DNA of 64,000 nt from Mimachlamys varia (GCA_947623455.1 OX392532.1:5167501-5231500); one strand, 5' to 3'. Shown: positions 1-13,610, counted from the first letter of the stretch. A program made the numbers and translations. Notes: generated by a model not told the origin, from the letters alone.

Positions 1-189
1 TGTACGTATAATAATCCCCAGTGTTTGGTAGTGCTGACCCACCAAAACAGAGCTGAGCTTATATATACTTCTAAGTTTCTAGTTTATTCTAGACTATTCC
101 AAGTCTAGAACATACATGTCCACACACAGAGAACATTCAAATTAATTCTACATATCAATAAGTAAACACGTTCGGTTTCTAGAATATTC

Positions 190-345
190 TCAACATTGTT
201 TACACTACACAAGTTATGCAATGTAGTAAACATGTTTACATGACAAACCGCACAACATAGTCAACATGTTTACAACACACAAATTAAACCATATTATCAA
301 CATGTTAACATCGCAATAATTATGCTGTATAGTAACAGTGTGTAC
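190..345. repeat. Degenerate AT-rich tandem repeat
   Basis: About four loose copies of a 37-40 bp unit recur, each starting near AACATGTTTAC and ending near a TATAGTAA or CATATTATC motif. Divergence is high. The first 190 bases of the window show nothing recognisable. Confidence 0.4.
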
Positions 346-2640
346 AAGTGGTACCTAGTGGCTGATCTAGAACCGTGTGAATAGGTGGTATCTAGTGGAT
401 ATCTAGGACCGTGTGTACAAGTGGTACCTAGTGGCGGTTCTAGGAACGTGTGTACAAGTGGTACCTAGTGGCTGTTCTAGGACCGTGTGTACAGGTGGTA
501 CCTTGTGATTTGTCCCTGTCTGTGTGTAAAGGCATTGCCTAGTGAGGCGGTACCTAGTGGCCAGTCCCTGTCTGTGTGTATAGGTGGTACCTAGTGAGGC
601 GGTACCTAGTGGCCAGTCCCTGTTTGTGTGTATAGGCAGTGCCAAGTGAGGCGGTACCTAGTGGCCGGTCCCTGTCTGTGTGTATAGGTGGTACCTAGTG
701 AGGCGGTACCTAGTGGCCAGTCCCTGTCTGTATGTATAGGCGGTACCTTGTGAGGCGGTACCTAGTGGCCAGTCCCTGTTTGTGTGTATAGGCAGTGCCA
801 AGTGAGGCGGTACCTAGTGGCCGGTCCCTGTCTGTGTGTATAGGCAGTACCTAGTGAGGCGGTACCTACTGGCCAGTCCCTGTCTGTGTGTATAGGCAGT
901 GCCTAGTGAGGCGGTACCTACTGGCCAGTCCCTGTCAGTGTGTATAGGCAGTGTCTAGTGAGACAGTACCTAGTGGCCAGTCCCTGTCTGTGTGTATAGG
1001 CAGTGCCTAGTGAGGCGGTACCTAGTGGCCAGTCCCTGTCTGTGTGTATAGGCAGTGTCTAGTGAGGCGGTACCTAGTGGCCAGTCCCTGTCTGTGTGTA
1101 TAGGCAGTGCCTAGTGAGGCGGTACCTAGTGGCTAGTCCCTGTCTGTGTGTATAGGCAGTGCCTAGTGAGGCTGTACCTAGTGGCCAGTCCCTGTCTGTG
1201 TGTATAGGCAGTGTCTAGTGAAGCGGTACCTAGTGGCCATTCCCTGTCTGTGTGTATAGGCGGTCTCTAGTGGCCAGTTCTTGTCTGTGTGTATAGGCAG
1301 TGCCTAGTGAGGCGGTACCTAGGGGCCAGTTCCTGTTTGTGTGTAGTGGCAGTACTCTGTGGCCAGTCCCTGTCTGTGTGTATAGGTGGTACCTAGTGAG
1401 GCGGTACCTAGTGGCCAGTCCCTGTCTGTGTGTATAGGTGGTACCTGGTGAGGCGGTACCTAATGGCCAGTCCTTGTCTGTGTGTATAGGTGGTACCTAG
1501 TGAGACGGTACCTAGTGGCCAATCCCTGTCTGTGTGTATAGGTGGTACCTAGTGAGACGGTACCTAGTGGCCAATCCCTGTCTGTGTGTATAGGTGGTAC
1601 CTGGTGAGGCGGTACCTAATGGCCAGTCCTTGTCTGTGTGCATAGGCGGTACCTTGAGGCCAGGCCCTGTCTGTGTGTAAAGGTGGTACCTAGTGAGGCG
1701 GTACCTAGTGGCCAGTCCCTGTTTGTGTGTATAGGTGGTACCTGGTGAGGCGGTACCTAGTGGCCAGTCCCTGTCTGTGTGTATAGGCAGTGTTTAGTGA
1801 GGCGGTACCTAGTGGTCAGTCCCTGTCTGTGTGTATAGGCAGTGTCTAGTGAAGCGGTACCTAGTGACCAGTCCCTGTCTCTGTGTATAGGCAGTGTCTA
1901 GTGAGACGGTACCTAGTGGCCAGTCCCTGTTTGTGTGTATAGGTGGTACCTGGTGAGGCGGTACCTAGTGGCCAGTCCCTGTCTGTGTGTATAGGCAGTG
2001 TTTAGTGAGGCGGTACCTAGTGGTCAGTCCCTGTTTGTGTGTATAGGCAGTGTCTAGTGAAGCGGTACCTAGTGACCAGTCCCTGTCTCTGTGTATAGGC
2101 AGTGTCTAGTGAGACGGTACCTAGTGGCCAGTCCCTGTCTGTGTGTATAGGCAGTGTTTAGTAAGGCGGTACCTAGTGGCCAGCCCCTGTCTGTGTGTAT
2201 AGGCAGTGTCTAGTGAAGCGGTACCTAGTGGCCAGTCCCTGTCTGTGTGTATAGGCAGTGTTTAGTGAGGCGATACCTAGTGGCCAGTCCCTGTCTGTGT
2301 GTATAGGCAGTGTCTAGTGAAGCGGTACCTAGTGGCCAGTCCCTGTCTGTGTGTATAGGCAGTGTCTAGTGAGGTGATACCTAGTGGCCAGTCCCTGTCT
2401 GTGTGTATAGGCAGTGTCTAGTGAGGCGGTACCTAGTGGTCAGTCCCTGTCTGTGTGTATAGGCGGTACCTTGTTGCCAGTCCCTGTCTGTGTGTATAGG
2501 CAGTGCCTAGTGAGGCGCTACCTAGTGATCAGTCCCTGTCTGTGTGTATAGGCGGTACCTTGTGGCCAGTCCCTGTCTGTGTGTAGTGGCGTTACCCTGT
2601 GACCAGTCCCTGTCTGTGTGTAGTGGCTGTCGCACTCTGT
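346..2640. repeat. 52-bp minisatellite array (about 40 copies)
   Basis: The unit is about 52 bp and itself contains two GGTACCTAGTG-like half motifs plus a CCAGTCCCTGTCTGTGTGTATAGG core. Some units lose one half motif (for example near 1261 and 2461-2600). Longer blocks are locally duplicated, for example the segment near 1700-1900 recurs near 1920-2120. Short reading frames over it on either strand are by-products of the repeat. The edges are degenerate. Confidence 0.93.
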
Positions 2641-3946
2641 GTTTGGTAGATTTGGTATTATATCTATACGGACACGCACTTATAAAGAGTTTTGTCGATG
2701 TTACGAGAAATGACGAACTGATAAAGTACTGTTTGGTGGTGGCCTGGTTGAGTGTGACTAATACAGGACAATCTGACGAAATATCGGCTACTTTACCGGA
2801 CACGAGCGGAGGTAAGAAGGTATACTTGGGTAGGCTGACCTAGACATAAAGGTATCAACGTAGAAATGTGATGTTGTACGTACATGAATTCAAGTTACTT
2901 AATATATATATATATATATTTTGCAAAATCTGTCAAAAATAAAATAAATATAAAAAACTTGACGAGATTAAAAAAAAAACGTTTCTTGATAAACTTTTGA
3001 TTTTTGTTTCTCCAAGTTTAGATTAATCACAGCTTTAGTATGATTTCGACGAATGTCGCTGCCATGAGGATTTATACATCTTTGTGAACAATTCTAATTA
3101 TTTATTAGCACATATAGAAAAAGGCAAATAAATGACAAACAAACTTAAGTGATATGCAAGAGCGGTGCAATTAACAAATCTGCATTCTTGACGTAATGTT
3201 CCAGACTGGGAACCCCTTTATTGTGAGAATGATACGACATTGTCCATCATTGCTACAAATACGTATATAGTTACGTATATAGTTATTTTCATGAATTACA
3301 CAGTTTTGTTTATCACTACTTTAACTGACCTAATCTGATATATCGAGGTATAATACTGCATGCTGGGACATATCTGAGCACGTGTCGTACGGTGAAGACT
3401 TCTCTCCTGCGTTATCAAAGGTCGGTCGGTTTATTTACATATTCCAATCGATTTTTTTGTCGTAAGATTTTTGAAACTGTTCCATAAATTAACTTTAAGT
3501 TCTTTTAGAGATACATTTACAAATAGTAAAGCTCTAAATAGCCACAATCGGTATCTCGTTCGCAAAGTCGTCCCACTTAATCAGAATATTCACAAAAACG
3601 ATTGTTTTATTACAATATGCATATAACACGTACAAAACTTAACAATATTTTGATGACCAATTCATTATATAAATATAGATATTCATAATTGTAAATTCAC
3701 CTTTTATCGACCGTAGCTCATTATATTCTAAATCAATATGTTTGCAGTTGATATTTTCATTGTTTACATGTTTTGCGCTGAAATTGAACGTGAGGGAAAA
3801 TGACATGACATGGATTTAACATGAATTTCAAGTGAATTTCGTGTGAAATTATAGTTAAGTTGATTTTTACATGCTTATTTTTTCACTAAATTTTAACGTG
3901 AAATTCACATGAAAAAAAATGTATATCAGATGACATTCATCATACG
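2641..3946. other. AT-rich spacer, no gene seen
   Basis: It contains a short TA dinucleotide tract near 2902-2920 and A/T homopolymers. A short frame at the start extends out of the preceding minisatellite and has no recognisable domain. Near 3780-3920 there are scattered TGAAATT/CACATGAA inverted motifs, too irregular to call an element. Confidence 0.5.
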
Positions 3947-4508
3947 ATGTTCATACAATGTATTATCAAAAACTATTAGTGTTCTTTAGAATTGATGTTC
4001 ATACAATGTATTATCAAAAACTATTCGTATTCTTTAGAATTGATGTTCATACAATGCATTATCAAAAACTATTCGTGTTCTTTAGAATTGATGTTCATAC
4101 AATGTATTATCAAAAACTATTGTTTAGAATATTGACTGATCTTCGTACAATGTATTATAAAGAAATATTAGTGTTATTTGGAATTGATGTTCGTACAATG
4201 CATTATCAAAAACTATTAGTGTTCTTTAGGATATATGTGCGTACAATGTATTATCAAAAACTACTTGTATTGTTTAGAATATTGACTGATCTTCGTACAA
4301 TGTATTATAAAAAACTATTAGTGTTCTTTAGAATTGTTGTTCGTACAATGTATTATCAAAAACTATTAGTGTTCTTTAGAATTGTTGTTCGTACAATGTA
4401 TTATCGAAAACTATTAGTGTTCTTTAGAATTGTTGTTCGTACAATGTATTATCAAAAACTATTAGTGTTCTTTAGAATTGTTGTTCGTACAATGTATTAT
4501 CGAAAACT
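3947..4508. repeat. 48-bp tandem repeat (about 11-12 copies)
   Basis: The unit is 48 bp, reading ACAATGTATTATCAAAAACT followed by ATTAGTGTTCTTTAGAATTG and a TTGTTCGT end. Some units are shortened or variant (near 4110-4160 and 4260-4300). Because 48 is a multiple of three, a 217-codon plus-strand frame stays open across it (repeating MYYQKLLVFFRIVVR). No protein family is recognised and the frame ends soon after the array, so I treat it as non-coding. Confidence 0.9.
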
Positions 4509-6299
4509 GCTTTTTTTAGCATTGCCCCATTTACGTCTCACAGCATCTCTAGATAATCTGTTTTTCAAAACGTTATCAAAACGATGTGGCAGACGGTATA
4601 AGTTCATGTAGTCCTGTCTTACACAATCAATGTTTCCTCACGTTAGATTCACTTTTTACCACATTTCACGTGAAATTGTTCGTACATATCAGACTTATTG
4701 CCTGTTTATCAGCACGTGATATGGCACGCGCGAATAGGCGGGTCAGTTATAATGACAATAGCTATGATTACCTGTATCTATATGTATACGTTTTGATCTA
4801 CAGTTTAGATTAAAAGCATGATAGGTATGGCACTTTGAAATTTTGTTTTCCCGAATACATGTTCCACATTGGTTGACGAGACGAGAAGAATGTCCGACCG
4901 AGGGGAACAAAACGCATGTCATATCCCGAAATACCATACATAAGTTTTATTACAGCGATACAAAACACAGACTTTAAAAAAAGAAAATAATAAAACAGCA
5001 GTTTCCAAACACACGATGAGAAGCTTATCTTCCCTTTCACACACATTTAGGCGATCATCTAAAGATCAACGACCTGCGGGGTCAAAATCTCCACTCATTT
5101 ATCATCTCCGGTAGGAAGGTATGGAAACAACCCAAGGGAATAGTTTCCTGCCCTGTTGGAGATTTTAGTTTTCGGACTAGCATACGGCTAATAGACTGAT
5201 ACTAAATAGGACTATCTACCTGGGCAGTAATGTCAGGGAAAAGTCGAGGATCTAGCAAATTTTAACTAGTTACTTTTGAGGAAATAAAGTTGGGATATGA
5301 AATTACAGGGACTTAGTTCTCTACCACTTCTAGATTTAACGGAACAACACGTTTCAGATTCTGTTTATGTTTTACTTAACTGATTAATTGTGATATTTTA
5401 CTGTCAGGCTCGCAGATATTGCCACTGTATTTAAAACGTGTTATCTCTCCCTGTTCTTTATATTCGCTGGTTGACACTAACCGTGTCTGTCTTCTGTGAC
5501 TGTTCAATGTTGATGGCCTATTTAGACCATCATTCAATCGTCTGATACCCTATTAAAGTCAGACTTACATTAAACCGGGAGAAACACCATCAGCACTTGC
5601 AATAATGTTATCTGATAAAAAATGAGAACCGCCTTCTCCCATGGTATACTGCCAATTCTTTGAAGTTGCGCACACCATAGACTGCTAAATCTTCATATAC
5701 TGAGAAATACCGAGAAACATCGATAGCTTATACTGTAGTAACACGCTTTACTATGAAGTACCTGGTCGATGTACCTTAATCAGCACGCGATATCGTTATT
5801 AACTATTCATTAAAAACCTTCCTGAAGGTCGACCTGTGAAGACCAAATCCTATAATTCTAAAACCTGTAACTATCGACAGTTTCCGCTGTAGTCCGGGTT
5901 TTTCCGGAAAGTGCAATAAAGTTACGATTTTCAAACATTTTCTGATATCACAAAGTACGGAAAAGCCGTACACTACAAACAATCAACAACTAGGTTTTTT
6001 TTATTAGAAATAGGCCCTACCTAGCGCTCAATCTATTACAAAAAGATACACTATCATAGTACAGGTACAGTCTAATCTTGATATATCCCACTTTAACCTT
6101 GCTTTATTTCAAAATCTAAAAAAACCCCACGAAAACCAATTCCGTCTACCCCAACCAGAATGATTTGGTAAAAGTGTCATGTGCCACATTTTTATGGCTT
6201 TAATTTCAATATCAATGCCACAAGAACGAATTTCAAACCACGATCAATGGGGGGAAAGGTCCCAATGTTACGGGATAAAAATACATATTACAACATAAC
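4509..6299. other. Intergenic, no gene seen
   Basis: Mixed AT-rich DNA. No open frame with recognisable domains, no splice-bounded exon series and no clear repeat was found. Short frames near 4586-5046 on both strands have no domain or composition arguing for coding. Confidence 0.45.
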
Positions 6300-7245
6300 G
6301 AGTTAAAAAAAATAAATAAAACAAAATAACAGGTTAGAATTAAAGTAAAACAAAATAACAGGTTAAAAGTATGGGTAACAATATAGTAGGTTTAAAGTAT
6401 AAATAGCAATATGAAAGGTTAAACGTATAGATAACAATATGACAGGTTAAAGTCACGATAGCAATATAACATGTTAAAAGTAAAGATAACAATATAACAG
6501 GTTAAAAGTAAAGATAGCAATATAACTGGTTAAAAGTATAGATATCAATATAACAGGTTAAAAGTAAAGATAACAATATAACAGGTTAAAAGTAAAGATA
6601 ACAATATAACATGTTAAAAGTAAAGATAACAATATAACAGGTTAAAAGTAAAGATAACAATATAACATGTTAAAAGTAAAGATAGCAATATAACTGGTTA
6701 AAAGTATAGATAACAATATAACAGGTTAAAAGTAAAGATAACAATATAACAGGTTAAAAGTAAAGATAACAATATAACATGTTAAAAGTAAAGATAGCAA
6801 TAAAACAGGTAAAAAGTATAGGTAGCAATATAACAGGTTAAAAGTAAAGATATTAATATTACAGGTTAAAAGTAAAGATAACAATATAACATGTTAAAAG
6901 TAAAGATAACAATATAACATGTTAAAAGTAAAGATAACAATATAACTTGTTAAAAGTAAAGATAACTATATAATAGGTTAAAAGTAAAGATAACTATATA
7001 ACATGTTAAAAGTAATGATAACAATATAACAGGTTAAACGTAAAGATAACTATATAACAGGTTAAATGTAAAGATAACAATATACCAGGTTAAAAGAAAA
7101 GATAACAATATAACAGGTTAAAAGTAAAGATAACAACATAGCGAGACAGAAGTAAAGATAACAATATATCGAGACAGAAGTAAAGATAACAATATAACGA
7201 GACAGAAGTAAAGATAACAATATAACGAGATAGAAGTAAAAGCCA
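6300..7245. repeat. 28-bp AT-rich tandem repeat (about 33 copies)
   Basis: The unit is about 28 bp, GTTAAAAGTAAAGATAACAA followed by TATAACAG. Variants at the GTTAAAA step appear, and the last units change to GAGACAGAAGTAAAG. The plus strand is very poor in C and rich in A throughout. There is no coding potential. Confidence 0.93.
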
Positions 7246-8074
7246 CAGAAGTAAATATCACTATATACGTTATATATAGGCTAACGGACAACGGACTTAA
7301 ACGTAAGTTGTCTGTTTCGCCATGAAGACATGCCCAGAAATTGTTTCCTGATGAGTTGTGTGCGCAAAATTAATACGTTTCCGTCCATTCTGTGTCTCGA
7401 CCCTGCCGTTTGATTGGCAACAACTTCAGTGACGTATAGTGTACAATTACGTTTCGCAAACTCCGTACGCTTAAGGTCAAGGTCGAAGCCCAGGTGTGCG
7501 TCCAGTAACTTCAGTATTTCTTCCCTAGTAGTGACATGTAATGGCTTAGCATGTTCTTTTCAAATTACAACAATACATTGGACTCAGTCAAACTATTTCA
7601 ATGCTGGATGCTATAGCAACGACCTCTGAACAAACTGTGACCTAATACATTAATATGTTACACGCAATAAAAAAATCCAACTCTTGTCTGATGTTAGCAG
7701 GAATACCATTACTAGTCATTTGTGAGAATGTTATGGTTTTGTTTGATTCACCGATAGTAAAAATCCCAGCAGAACATCTGTTCGACATGCGACATCTCGT
7801 GAAGTCGGCCATTCCTCAAGAGAGCTTGTAGGTTGTCCGGGACTGTAGAACGCTTTATACCGACGTATCCGTTCGTATTCAGATATTGTCAGTCCATCAT
7901 CTTCAATAAAATCAAACTTTGTATGAGTATTTAAAACCTTATTTTATCTGACAGTCAAAGATGTTTATGTCTGTTAACAAACCATACCTAAGGTCAGCGA
8001 TATCCTTGTCATGTTATCTATTGTTATTCGTATGTGATGGTACATATGTATCTCAGCACACGAAGACGCCATGT
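7246..8074. other. Intergenic, no gene seen
   Basis: A 71-codon plus-strand frame at 7414-7629 has no recognisable domain and is not flanked by convincing splice sites. Nothing else stands out. Confidence 0.4.
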
Positions 8075-8974
8075 CCACAGGGACCTGAGAATTTGTTACA
8101 GCTAGTTTTGGACCTAAAATAGGTTGTTTAGAGTAATTTTACACATTTGGGGGGTTAAGATCAATTTTCGATAAAAATGCCCCCTCAATGGTCATAAAAG
8201 CTAAAGGGTGGAAAGCTTTCCAGATCGAAAAATCGACCCCACCTACCTTTCTTGCATCAAAAATCACATTTCTAGTTGAGATACGAAAACACGCTTGGTA
8301 CCGTTGGAAAGATGGATAATTGTTATTTTATAAACCTCCTAAATGCAAGTCAAATGTATCCTCCTTCCGCAGAAATAATCTCCATTTCCTCCATAAACAC
8401 GCAAAATTTCCGTGTCTCAAAGTTTTCGGCGGCTTGCCGGCCAGATTAAAATATTCATTGGGTTTTGACGTAACTGCACGCGGTGGCCGTACGCTGTCAT
8501 TGGATGGCGGTCTTCCTTTACATTTAGGCATCCAATGATAGCAAAATATCAGCACGCGTGGAGATTATTTCTGCGGAAGAAGGATACATTTAACTTGCAT
8601 TCAGGAGGTTTATTAGGTATACATATTTTCCGTGACTTCTGTTAGGTATATATAGTTTCCTTGACTACAGATGGGTATATATAGTTTCCTTGACTACAGT
8701 TAGGTATGTATAATTTCCTTAAATAAAAATTATCAATCTTTCCAACGGTACCAAGCGTTTTTTCAAACCTCAACTATAAATGTGATTTTTGATGCAAGAA
8801 AAGTAGGTGGGGTCGATTTTTCGATCTGGAAAGCTTTCCATCCTTTAGCTTTTATGACCATTGAGGGGGCATTTTTATCGAAAATTGATCTTAACCCCCC
8901 AAATGTGTAAAATTACTCTAAACAACCTATTTTAGGTCCAAAACTAGCTGTAACAAATTCTCAGGTCCCTGTGG
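8075..8974. mobile_element. Foldback / long-TIR non-autonomous DNA transposon
   Basis: The outermost 34 bases (8075-8108) are the exact reverse complement of 8941-8974. Inverted similarity continues inward to roughly 8385 on the left and 8560 on the right. Both ends are flanked by CCATGT in the same orientation (8069-8074 and 8975-8980), a likely target-site duplication. The right arm carries an extra short tandem repeat of GGTATATATAGTTTCCTTGA-type units (about 8613-8722). There is no transposase. A compact relative lies at 27833-28020. Confidence 0.85.
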
Positions 8975-9523
8975 CCATGTCTGTATCTTTGATTTTCTTC
9001 TTCATAAAATTGACGGTTATGTCACAAGGTCATGACCTGTGAAACGTCATGTTATAATTGTCAGTCATCTCACTGTTTGATTTCTCATGGAAAGAGAAAC
9101 AAAAACACGGGCGCTTTATTTCCATCAGATAATGACTTTTAGTTGGTTTTTACAGATACACTAAATCAAATCAAATATACCTAAGGTCAAATGAAATTCT
9201 CGCGGGATCTCGCCACGCGCGGCCATTTTCAAACAGATGTCAATAAACTGGTTATTTTTTTTAGAAATGTGCCAACAGTTAGTTTACGACCCCCTGTGAC
9301 TTGATTAAATGTGTAGGTTAGTAGAAAAATATCTGTTCTTTCCATTGCTACCTAATTTACATGTGATCGGAAATGTTTCATATTATAAAACACAGCTTAA
9401 ACAGTGACCCGTGCACGGTCTGTAAAATTTCCACTTTTTAACTAAGCAGGAATTCTGACTCTCGCAGCCGCCAGTCGTCAAAATTTTTAGCGGCTCAGAG
9501 AGTCAGAACCCTTCGGAATACTT
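8975..9523. other. Intergenic with a small hairpin
   Basis: No gene is seen. At about 9452-9508 an imperfect inverted repeat pairs TTCTGACTCTCGCAGCCGC with GCGGCTCAGAGAGTCAGAA around a short AT-rich loop. It is probably a remnant of a small foldback element. Confidence 0.45.
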
Positions 9524-9766
9524 GTGTATAGACACGACGTCTGGAAACTCTACTGTCCAGTACATTGTGTATAGACATGACGTCTGGAAACTCTACTGGC
9601 CAGTACCTTGTGTATAGACATGACGTCTGGAAACTCTACTGTCCAGTACCTTGTGTATAGACATGACGTCTGGAAACTCTACTGTCCAGTACCTTGTGTA
9701 TAGACATGACGTCTGGAAACTCTACTGTCCAGTACCTTGTGTATAGACATGACGTCTGGAAACTCA
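9524..9766. repeat. 43-bp tandem repeat (5-6 copies)
   Basis: The unit starts TGTGTATAGACATGACGTCT and continues through GGAAACTCTACTGTCCAGTACCT. Copies are nearly identical, suggesting recent expansion or homogenisation. The final copy is truncated at GGAAACTCAT. Confidence 0.93.
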
Positions 9767-10197
9767 TAGCAGCTCTTTTTGTATTATATTGTTATGTGTT
9801 ACTGATGCTTAGGCAATACTGGAAGTAGACAAATGTACGCATGCCCACTATCACGTGACATGTGTATCTAAAACCTGGTCGAATCCGGAGAGAAAAAGTA
9901 TCTCGGAAACGGTGTATCGAAATTTGTGCTCAACTTAGTTCTTAGAAGTGGAATTACTGGGTTCATTGGTGTTTTTTAATGGAAGAATTGTCATGGATAC
10001 AAAAAAGAAGCGTCAATATGAACAAGTCCGTCACGTTACCTGTCGCGGCCTCAAGCCTACCGAGAACAAGACTTAGTCTGTGCACACGTGCATTTAAAAA
10101 GCACCTATAGGTACGTAACGTTTATATAAACAGTATATACCAGATATTAACTGTATGATTTTTAATGTAGATGATTTTATATGGAATATCAAGACAA
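9767..10197. other. Spacer before the 36-bp array, no gene seen
   Basis: AT-rich sequence without recognisable coding or structured features. The G-rich array begins abruptly near 10198. Confidence 0.4.
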
Positions 10198-11465
10198 GTT
10201 TCCAGGGGGATTTCTGGGTGATCCTGGTGTTGTCTCCAGGAGGGGATTTCTGGGTGAACTTGGTGGTGTCTCTAGGGGGCATTTCTGGGTGAGTCTGGTG
10301 TTGTCTCCAGGAGGGGATTTCTGGGTAAGTCTGGTGGTGTCTCCAGGAGGGGATATCTGGGTGAACCTGGTGGTGTCTCTAGGGGGGATTTCTGGGTAAG
10401 TCTGGTGGTGTCTCCAGGAGGGGATTTTTGTGTAAGCCTGGTGGTGTCTCCAGGAGGGGGTTTCTAGGTAAGCCTGGTGGTGTCTCCAGGAGGGGGTTTC
10501 TAGGTAAGCCTGGTGGTGTCTCCAGGAGGGGATTTTGGTGTAAGCTTGGTGGTGTCTCAAGGAGGGGATTTCTGGGTGAACCTGGTGGTGTCTCCAGGAG
10601 GGGATTTTGGTGTAAGCTTGGTGGTGTCTCAAGGAGGGGATTTCTGGGTGAACCTGGTGGTGTCTCTAGGGGGATTTCTGGGTGATCCTGGTGTTGTCTC
10701 CAGGAGGGGATTTCTGGGTAAGTCTGGTGGTGTCTCCAGGAGGGGATATCTGGGTGAACCTGGTGGTGTTTCTAGGGGGGATTTCTGGGTAAGTCTGGTG
10801 GTGTCTCCAGGAGGGGATTTTTGTGTAAGCCTGGTGGTGTCTCCAGGAGGGGGTTTCTAGGTAAGCCTGGTGGTGTCTCCAGGAGGGGGTTTCTAGGTAA
10901 GCCTGGTGGTGTCTCCAGGAGGGGATTTTGGTGTAAGCTTGGTGGTGTCTCAAGGAGGGGATTTCTGGGTGAACCTGGTGGTGTCTCCAGGAGGGGATTT
11001 TGGTGTAAGCTTGGTGGTGTCTCAAGGAGGGGATTTCTGGGTGAACCTGGTGGTGTCTCTAGGGGGATTTCTGGGTGAGTCTGGTGGTGTCTCCAGGAGG
11101 GGATTTCTGGGTAAGTCTGGTGGTGTCTCCAGGAGGGGATTTTTGTGTAAGCCTGGTGGTGTCGCAAGGAGGAGATTTCTGGGTGAACCTGGTGGTGTCT
11201 CCAGGAGGGGATTTCTGGGTGAACCTGGTGGTGTCTCCAGGAGGGGATTTCTGGGTAAGTCTGGTGGTGTCTCCAGGAGGGGATTTTTGTGTAAGCCTGG
11301 TGGTGTCGCAAGGAGGAGATTTCTGGGTGAACCTGGTGGTGTCTCCAGGAGGGGATTTCTGGGTAAGTCTGGTGGTGTCTCCAGGAGGGGATATCTGGGT
11401 GAACCTGGTGGTGTCTCTAGGGGGGATTTCTGGGTAAGTCTGGTGGTGTCTCCAGGAGGGGATTT

Positions 11466-13610
11466 TTGTGTAAGCCTGGTGGTGTCTCCAGGAGGGGGTT
11501 TCTAGGTAAGCCTGGTGGTGTCTCCAGGAGGGGGTTTCTAGGTAAGCCTGGTGGTGTCTCCAGGAGGGGATTTTGGTGTAAGCTTGGTGGTGTCTCAAGG
11601 AGGGGATTTCTGGGTGAACCTGGTGGTGTCTCCAGGAGGGGATTTTGGTGTAAGCTTGGTGGTGTCTCAAGGAGGGGATTTCTGGGTGAACCTGGTGGTG
11701 TCTCTAGGGGGATTTCTGGGTGAGTCTGGTGGTGTCTCCAGGAGGGGATTTCTGGGTAAGTCTGGTGGTGTCTCCAGGAGGGGATTTTTGTGTAAGCCTG
11801 GTGGTGTCGCAAGGAGGAGATTTCTGGGTGAACCTGGTGGTGTCTCCAGGAGGGGATTTCTGGGTGAACCTGGTGGTGTCTCCAGGAGGGGATTTCTGGG
11901 TAAGTCTGGTGGTGTCTCCAGGAGGGGATTTTTGTGTAAGCCTGGTGGTGTCTCCAGGAGGAGATTTCTGGGTGAACCTGGTGGTGTCTCCAGGAGGGGA
12001 TTTCTGGGTGAACCTGGTGGTGTCTCCAGGAGGGGATTTCTGGGTGATCCTGGTGGTGTCTCTAGGGGGGATTTCTGGGTAAGCCTGGTGGTGTCTCCAG
12101 GAGGGGATTTCTGGGTAAGTCTGGTGGTGTCTCCAGGAGGGGGTTTCTGGGTGAGCCTGGTGTTGTCTCCAGGAGGGGGTTTCTGGGTACCCCTGGTGGT
12201 GTCTCCAGGAGGGGATTTCTGGGTGAGCCTGTTGGTGTCTCTAGGGGGATTTCTGGGTAAGTCTGGTGGTGTCTCCAGGCGGGGGTTTCTGGGTACCCCT
12301 GGTGGTGTCTCCAGGAGGGGATTTCTGGGTGAGCCTGGTGGTGTCTCTAGGGGGGATTTCTGGGTAAGTCTGGTGGTGTCTCCAGGAGGGAATTTCTGGG
12401 TGATCCTGGCGGTGTCTCGAGGAGGGGATTTCTGGGTAAGCCTAGTGGTGTCTCCAGGAGGGGATTTCTTGGTAAGTCTGGTGTTGTCTCCAGGAGGGGA
12501 TATCTGGGTAAGCCTGGTGGTGTCTCCAGGAGGGGATATCTGGGTAAGCCTGGTGGTGTCTCCAGGAGGGGATTTCGGGGTAAGCCTGGTGGTGTTTCCA
12601 GGAGGGGATTTTTGTGTAAGCCTGGTGGTGTCTCCAGGAGGGGGTTTCTGGGTGAGTCTGGTTGTGTCTCCAGGAGGGCAATTTCTGGGTGATGCTGGTG
12701 GTGTCTCCAGGAGGGGATTTCTGGGTAAGTCTGGTGTTGTCTCCAGGAGGGGATTTCTGGGTAAGTCTGGTGGTGTCTCCAGGAGGGGATTTCTGGGTAA
12801 GTCTGGTGTTGTCTCCAGGAGGGGATTTCTGGGTGAGCCTGGTGGTGTCTCCAGGAGGGGATTTCTGGGTAAGTCTGGTGTTGTCTCCAGGAGGGGATTT
12901 CTGGGTGATCCTGGTGGTGTCTCCAGGAGGGGGTTTCTGGGTAAGTCTGGTGTTGTCTCCAGGAGGGGATTTCTGGGTAAGTCTGGTGGTGTCTCCAGGA
13001 GGGGATTTCTGGGTGAGCCTGGTGTTGTCTCCAGGAGAGGATTTCTGGGTAAGTCTGGTGTTGTCTCCAGGAGGGGATTTCTGGGTGAACCTGTTGGTGT
13101 CTCCAGGAGAGGATTTCTGGGTGATCCTGGTGTTGTCTCCAGGAGGGGATTTCTGGGTGAACTTGGTGGTGTCTCTAGGGGGCATTTCTGGGTGAGTCTG
13201 GTGTTGTCTCCAGGAGGGGATTTCTGGGTGAGCCTGGTGTTGTCTCCAGGAGGGGGTTTCTGGGTGAGCCTGGTGGTGTCTCCAGGAGGGGATTTCTGGG
13301 TGAGTCTGGTGTTGTCTCCAGGAGGGGATTTCTGGGTGAGCCTGGTGTTGTCTCCAGGAGGGGATTTCTGGGTGAACTTGGTGGTGTCTCTAGGGGGCAT
13401 TTCTGGGTGAGTCTGGTGTTGTCTCCAGGAGGGGGTTTCTGGGTGAGCCTGGTGTTGTCTCCAGGAGAGGATTTCTGGGTGATCCTGGTGTTGTCTCCAG
13501 GAGGGGATTTCTGGGTGAACTTGGTGGTGTCTCTAGGGGGCATTTCTGTGCGAGTCTGGTGTTGTCTCCAGGAGGGGGTTTCTGGGTGAGCCTGGTGGTG
13601 TCTCCAGGAG
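11466..13610. repeat. Higher-order block, first copy, in the 36-bp array
   Basis: The ordered succession of variant 36-bp units here is repeated at 14047-16190, 2581 bases downstream, with only scattered single-base differences (for example GGAGGAG versus AGTAGGAG near 14537). This points to a recent multi-unit duplication, or to assembly stutter. Confidence 0.8.

Noticed and set aside
3958..4611. 217-codon repetitive frame (MYYQKLLVFFRI)
   Set aside because: A by-product of the 48-bp repeat; no recognisable protein.
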